From JBCCGR01 sp039029195 (GTDB lineage: Bacteria; Pseudomonadota; Alphaproteobacteria; Rhizobiales; Rhizobiaceae), in the NCBI GenBank assembly GCA_039029195.1, contig JBCCGR010000003.1:111032-175031 (forward strand): a DNA stretch of 64,000 nt, in the 5' to 3' direction. Position 1 is the first letter of the stretch, and every line of letters starts with the position of its first letter. Below the pieces are notes generated by a model. The model saw nothing but the letters and a program-made list of their open reading frames with translations. It had not been told where the DNA came from and searched no databases. Made by a program: the position numbers and the translations under genes. This document shows positions 63,036 through 64,000 of the stretch, one piece after another.

Positions 63036-63569
63036 CTATTTCCCGTTCTGGCGCGCGATCTTGGTGAACTTGCGGATCACCATGTCGCGCTTCAGCTTGG
63101 ACAAATAGTCGATGAACAAAATCCCGTTGAGGTGGTCGATTTCATGCTGAACGCAGGTCGCGAGCAGCCCATCGGCCCCGAGTTCGCAGGCCTTGCCGTT
63201 CCGGTCGAGATAGCTCACCCGGCACCGCGCAGGCCGCTGCACTTCGGCGTAGTAGTCGGGAATGGAAAGACAGCCTTCCTCATAGCTGCTCAACTCATCG
63301 GACTGCCAGATGATTTCAGGATTTACGAGGAAAATCGGATCGCGTGGCGGCTCTTTATCCTCCTCATTTTCCTTTTTGGAAACATCGATGGTGACGGCAC
63401 GAACGGGTTCACCAACCTGAATCGCGGCAAGGCCAATCCCCGGCGCATCATACATGGTGTCGGCCATGTCATCGAGAAACGCCCGCAGCGTGTCGTCCAC
63501 TGTTTCCAGTGGTTTTGAAGCCGTGCGAAGAATCGGGTCCGGCACATGAACAATGGGTCGAATGGTCAT
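63036..63569 (-). CDS. def: Peptide deformylase
   Basis: A 177-residue iron/zinc enzyme removing the N-formyl group from new proteins. All three motifs are complete: GIGLAAIQVG, EEGCLSIPD and QHEIDHLNG. A short acidic insert (KKENEEDKEPP) follows the first motif. It heads the def-fmt-truA set. Confidence 0.96.
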   Translation of the reverse strand: MTIRPIVHVPDPILRTASKPLETVDDTLRAFLDDMADTMYDAPGIGLAAIQVGEPVRAVTIDVSKKENEEDKEPPRDPIFLVNPEIIWQSDELSSYEEGCLSIPDYYAEVQRPARCRVSYLDRNGKACELGADGLLATCVQHEIDHLNGILFIDYLSKLKRDMVIRKFTKIARQNGK

Positions 63570-63976
63570 GGCGCTCAGATAGGGAAATCGTTGATGACGG
63601 TCAACGCTGCTTGCGACTGTGGGGGCACATTCTCTCCATTGTCATCGTTGGCCCGGCGATGCGATGAAATTGCAGAAGCCGTGATCCAACGACCCGTACC
63701 GTTTTCTTTCCAGCCGATTTGAATTGGAGAATTCACGGAGTGGTTTCCCGGGTCTCATTCTCGCCAAGGCTCGAATGGCCCGAGAATGACAAGTTGAGGG
63801 TGGCTTTCGACCTGCCCTTCGCTGGCGCTCAACCGGCGATCTGAACCATCAAAGACGTGATGTAACACCTGTTCCTGATCTTTCCTGATATCTCCCCCAC
63901 ATTGTGGTCATCGGAAGCAAACAACAGCTTCCAAACATCGAGACAGCACACTCGACACAGCAACAGGAGAGAGACA
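63570..63976. other. Non-coding stretch before the right-edge gene
   Basis: About 400 bases without a supported gene, between the divergent def and the right-edge gene. It includes the inverted repeat TCATTCTCG (63755-63763) and CGAGAATGA (63781-63789), spaced by 17 bases. Promoters for both genes should lie here, but none is clear enough to call. Confidence 0.45.
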
Positions 63977-64000
63977 ATGAAAACCCTGAAACTGACAAGC
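63977..64000 (+). CDS. Start of a gene running off the window (only 8 codons seen)
   Basis: ATG 63977 follows an AGGAGAGAG ribosome site by a few bases. The visible residues are MKTLKLTS, a basic start that would fit a signal peptide. Nothing more can be said about its function. Confidence 0.4.

Noticed and set aside
63755..63789. Inverted repeat TCATTCTCG/CGAGAATGA as a third copy of the two-hairpin repeat
   Set aside because: It shares only a general style (CATTC...GAATG); the second hairpin and the CTGAA loop are missing.

Overview
The window looks like chromosomal DNA of a marine-type alphaproteobacterium of the order Hyphomicrobiales (Rhizobiales). The main reasons are gene order and content: coaBC-ubiB-ubiE | mutM-enoyl-CoA hydratase-rpsT-rhodanese-dnaA-dnaN-recF, a hisB-DUF2628-hisH-hisA-hisF-hisE-coaA operon divergent from hslV/hslU, tim44-mltA-smr divergent from fxsA-secB, and irr divergent from fabA-fabB-fabI. 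These are rhizobial-style neighbourhoods near dnaA. The genus cannot be fixed from the sequence alone. No tRNA, rRNA, CRISPR array, IS element or prophage was seen.

Layout. 1-1.1 kb: C-terminal part of a CPA1 Na+/H+ antiporter. 1.1-7.2 kb: a seven-gene, tightly spaced or overlapping cluster that I regard as the most unusual content. It holds three separate Rieske [2Fe-2S] proteins (Rieske fused to a glutamate-synthase-type FMN/Fe-S domain, Rieske fused to a thiamine-diphosphate enzyme, and Rieske fused to a ferric-reductase-like membrane cytochrome), a membrane-anchored protein with a paired CxxxC motif, and three very small membrane proteins. 7.4-12.1 kb: BMP-type nucleoside ABC transporter (binding protein, double ATPase, two permeases). 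12.1-13.6 kb: ECF sigma/anti-sigma pair with a tiny membrane peptide. 13.8-16.3 kb: gyrB. 16.4-21.6 kb: regulators and redox/membrane genes (TVP38-like, SDR, Crp/Fnr-like, AraC-like, YdcH-like, OxyR-like).

21.6-37 kb: cell-envelope and protein-quality genes (xre-smr-mltA-tim44; fxsA, secB), histidine biosynthesis with coaA, hslV-membrane protein-hslU, a DUF1402 gene, then a roughly 2 kb accessory insert (34.95-37.0 kb) with more A+T and two overlapping genes, one for a secreted collagen-like protein whose C-terminus resembles the animal CTHRC1 domain. 37-42 kb: aldo/keto reductase, a ribbon-helix-helix/CoaBC fusion, ubiB, ubiE. 42-50.6 kb: mutM, enoyl-CoA hydratase, rpsT, rhodanese, dnaA, dnaN, recF, MoeB-like. 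50.8-58 kb: D-2-hydroxyacid dehydrogenase, SH3 protein, irr, fabA-fabB-fabI, phosphohexomutase, retropepsin-like protease. 58.2-63.6 kb: upp, add, deoB, truA, fmt, def, all on the minus strand. A new gene begins at the right edge.

How it fits together. Most of the window is housekeeping: replication initiation and clamp loading, histidine, coenzyme A, ubiquinone and unsaturated fatty-acid synthesis, and formyl-methionine processing. The nucleoside ABC transporter and the deoB-add-upp salvage genes are complementary but lie about 50 kb apart. The Rieske cluster is the best candidate for an undescribed system: its shared electron-transfer domain on a flavin/Fe-S enzyme, a ThDP enzyme and a membrane cytochrome suggests one redox chain, but its substrate cannot be read from the sequence.
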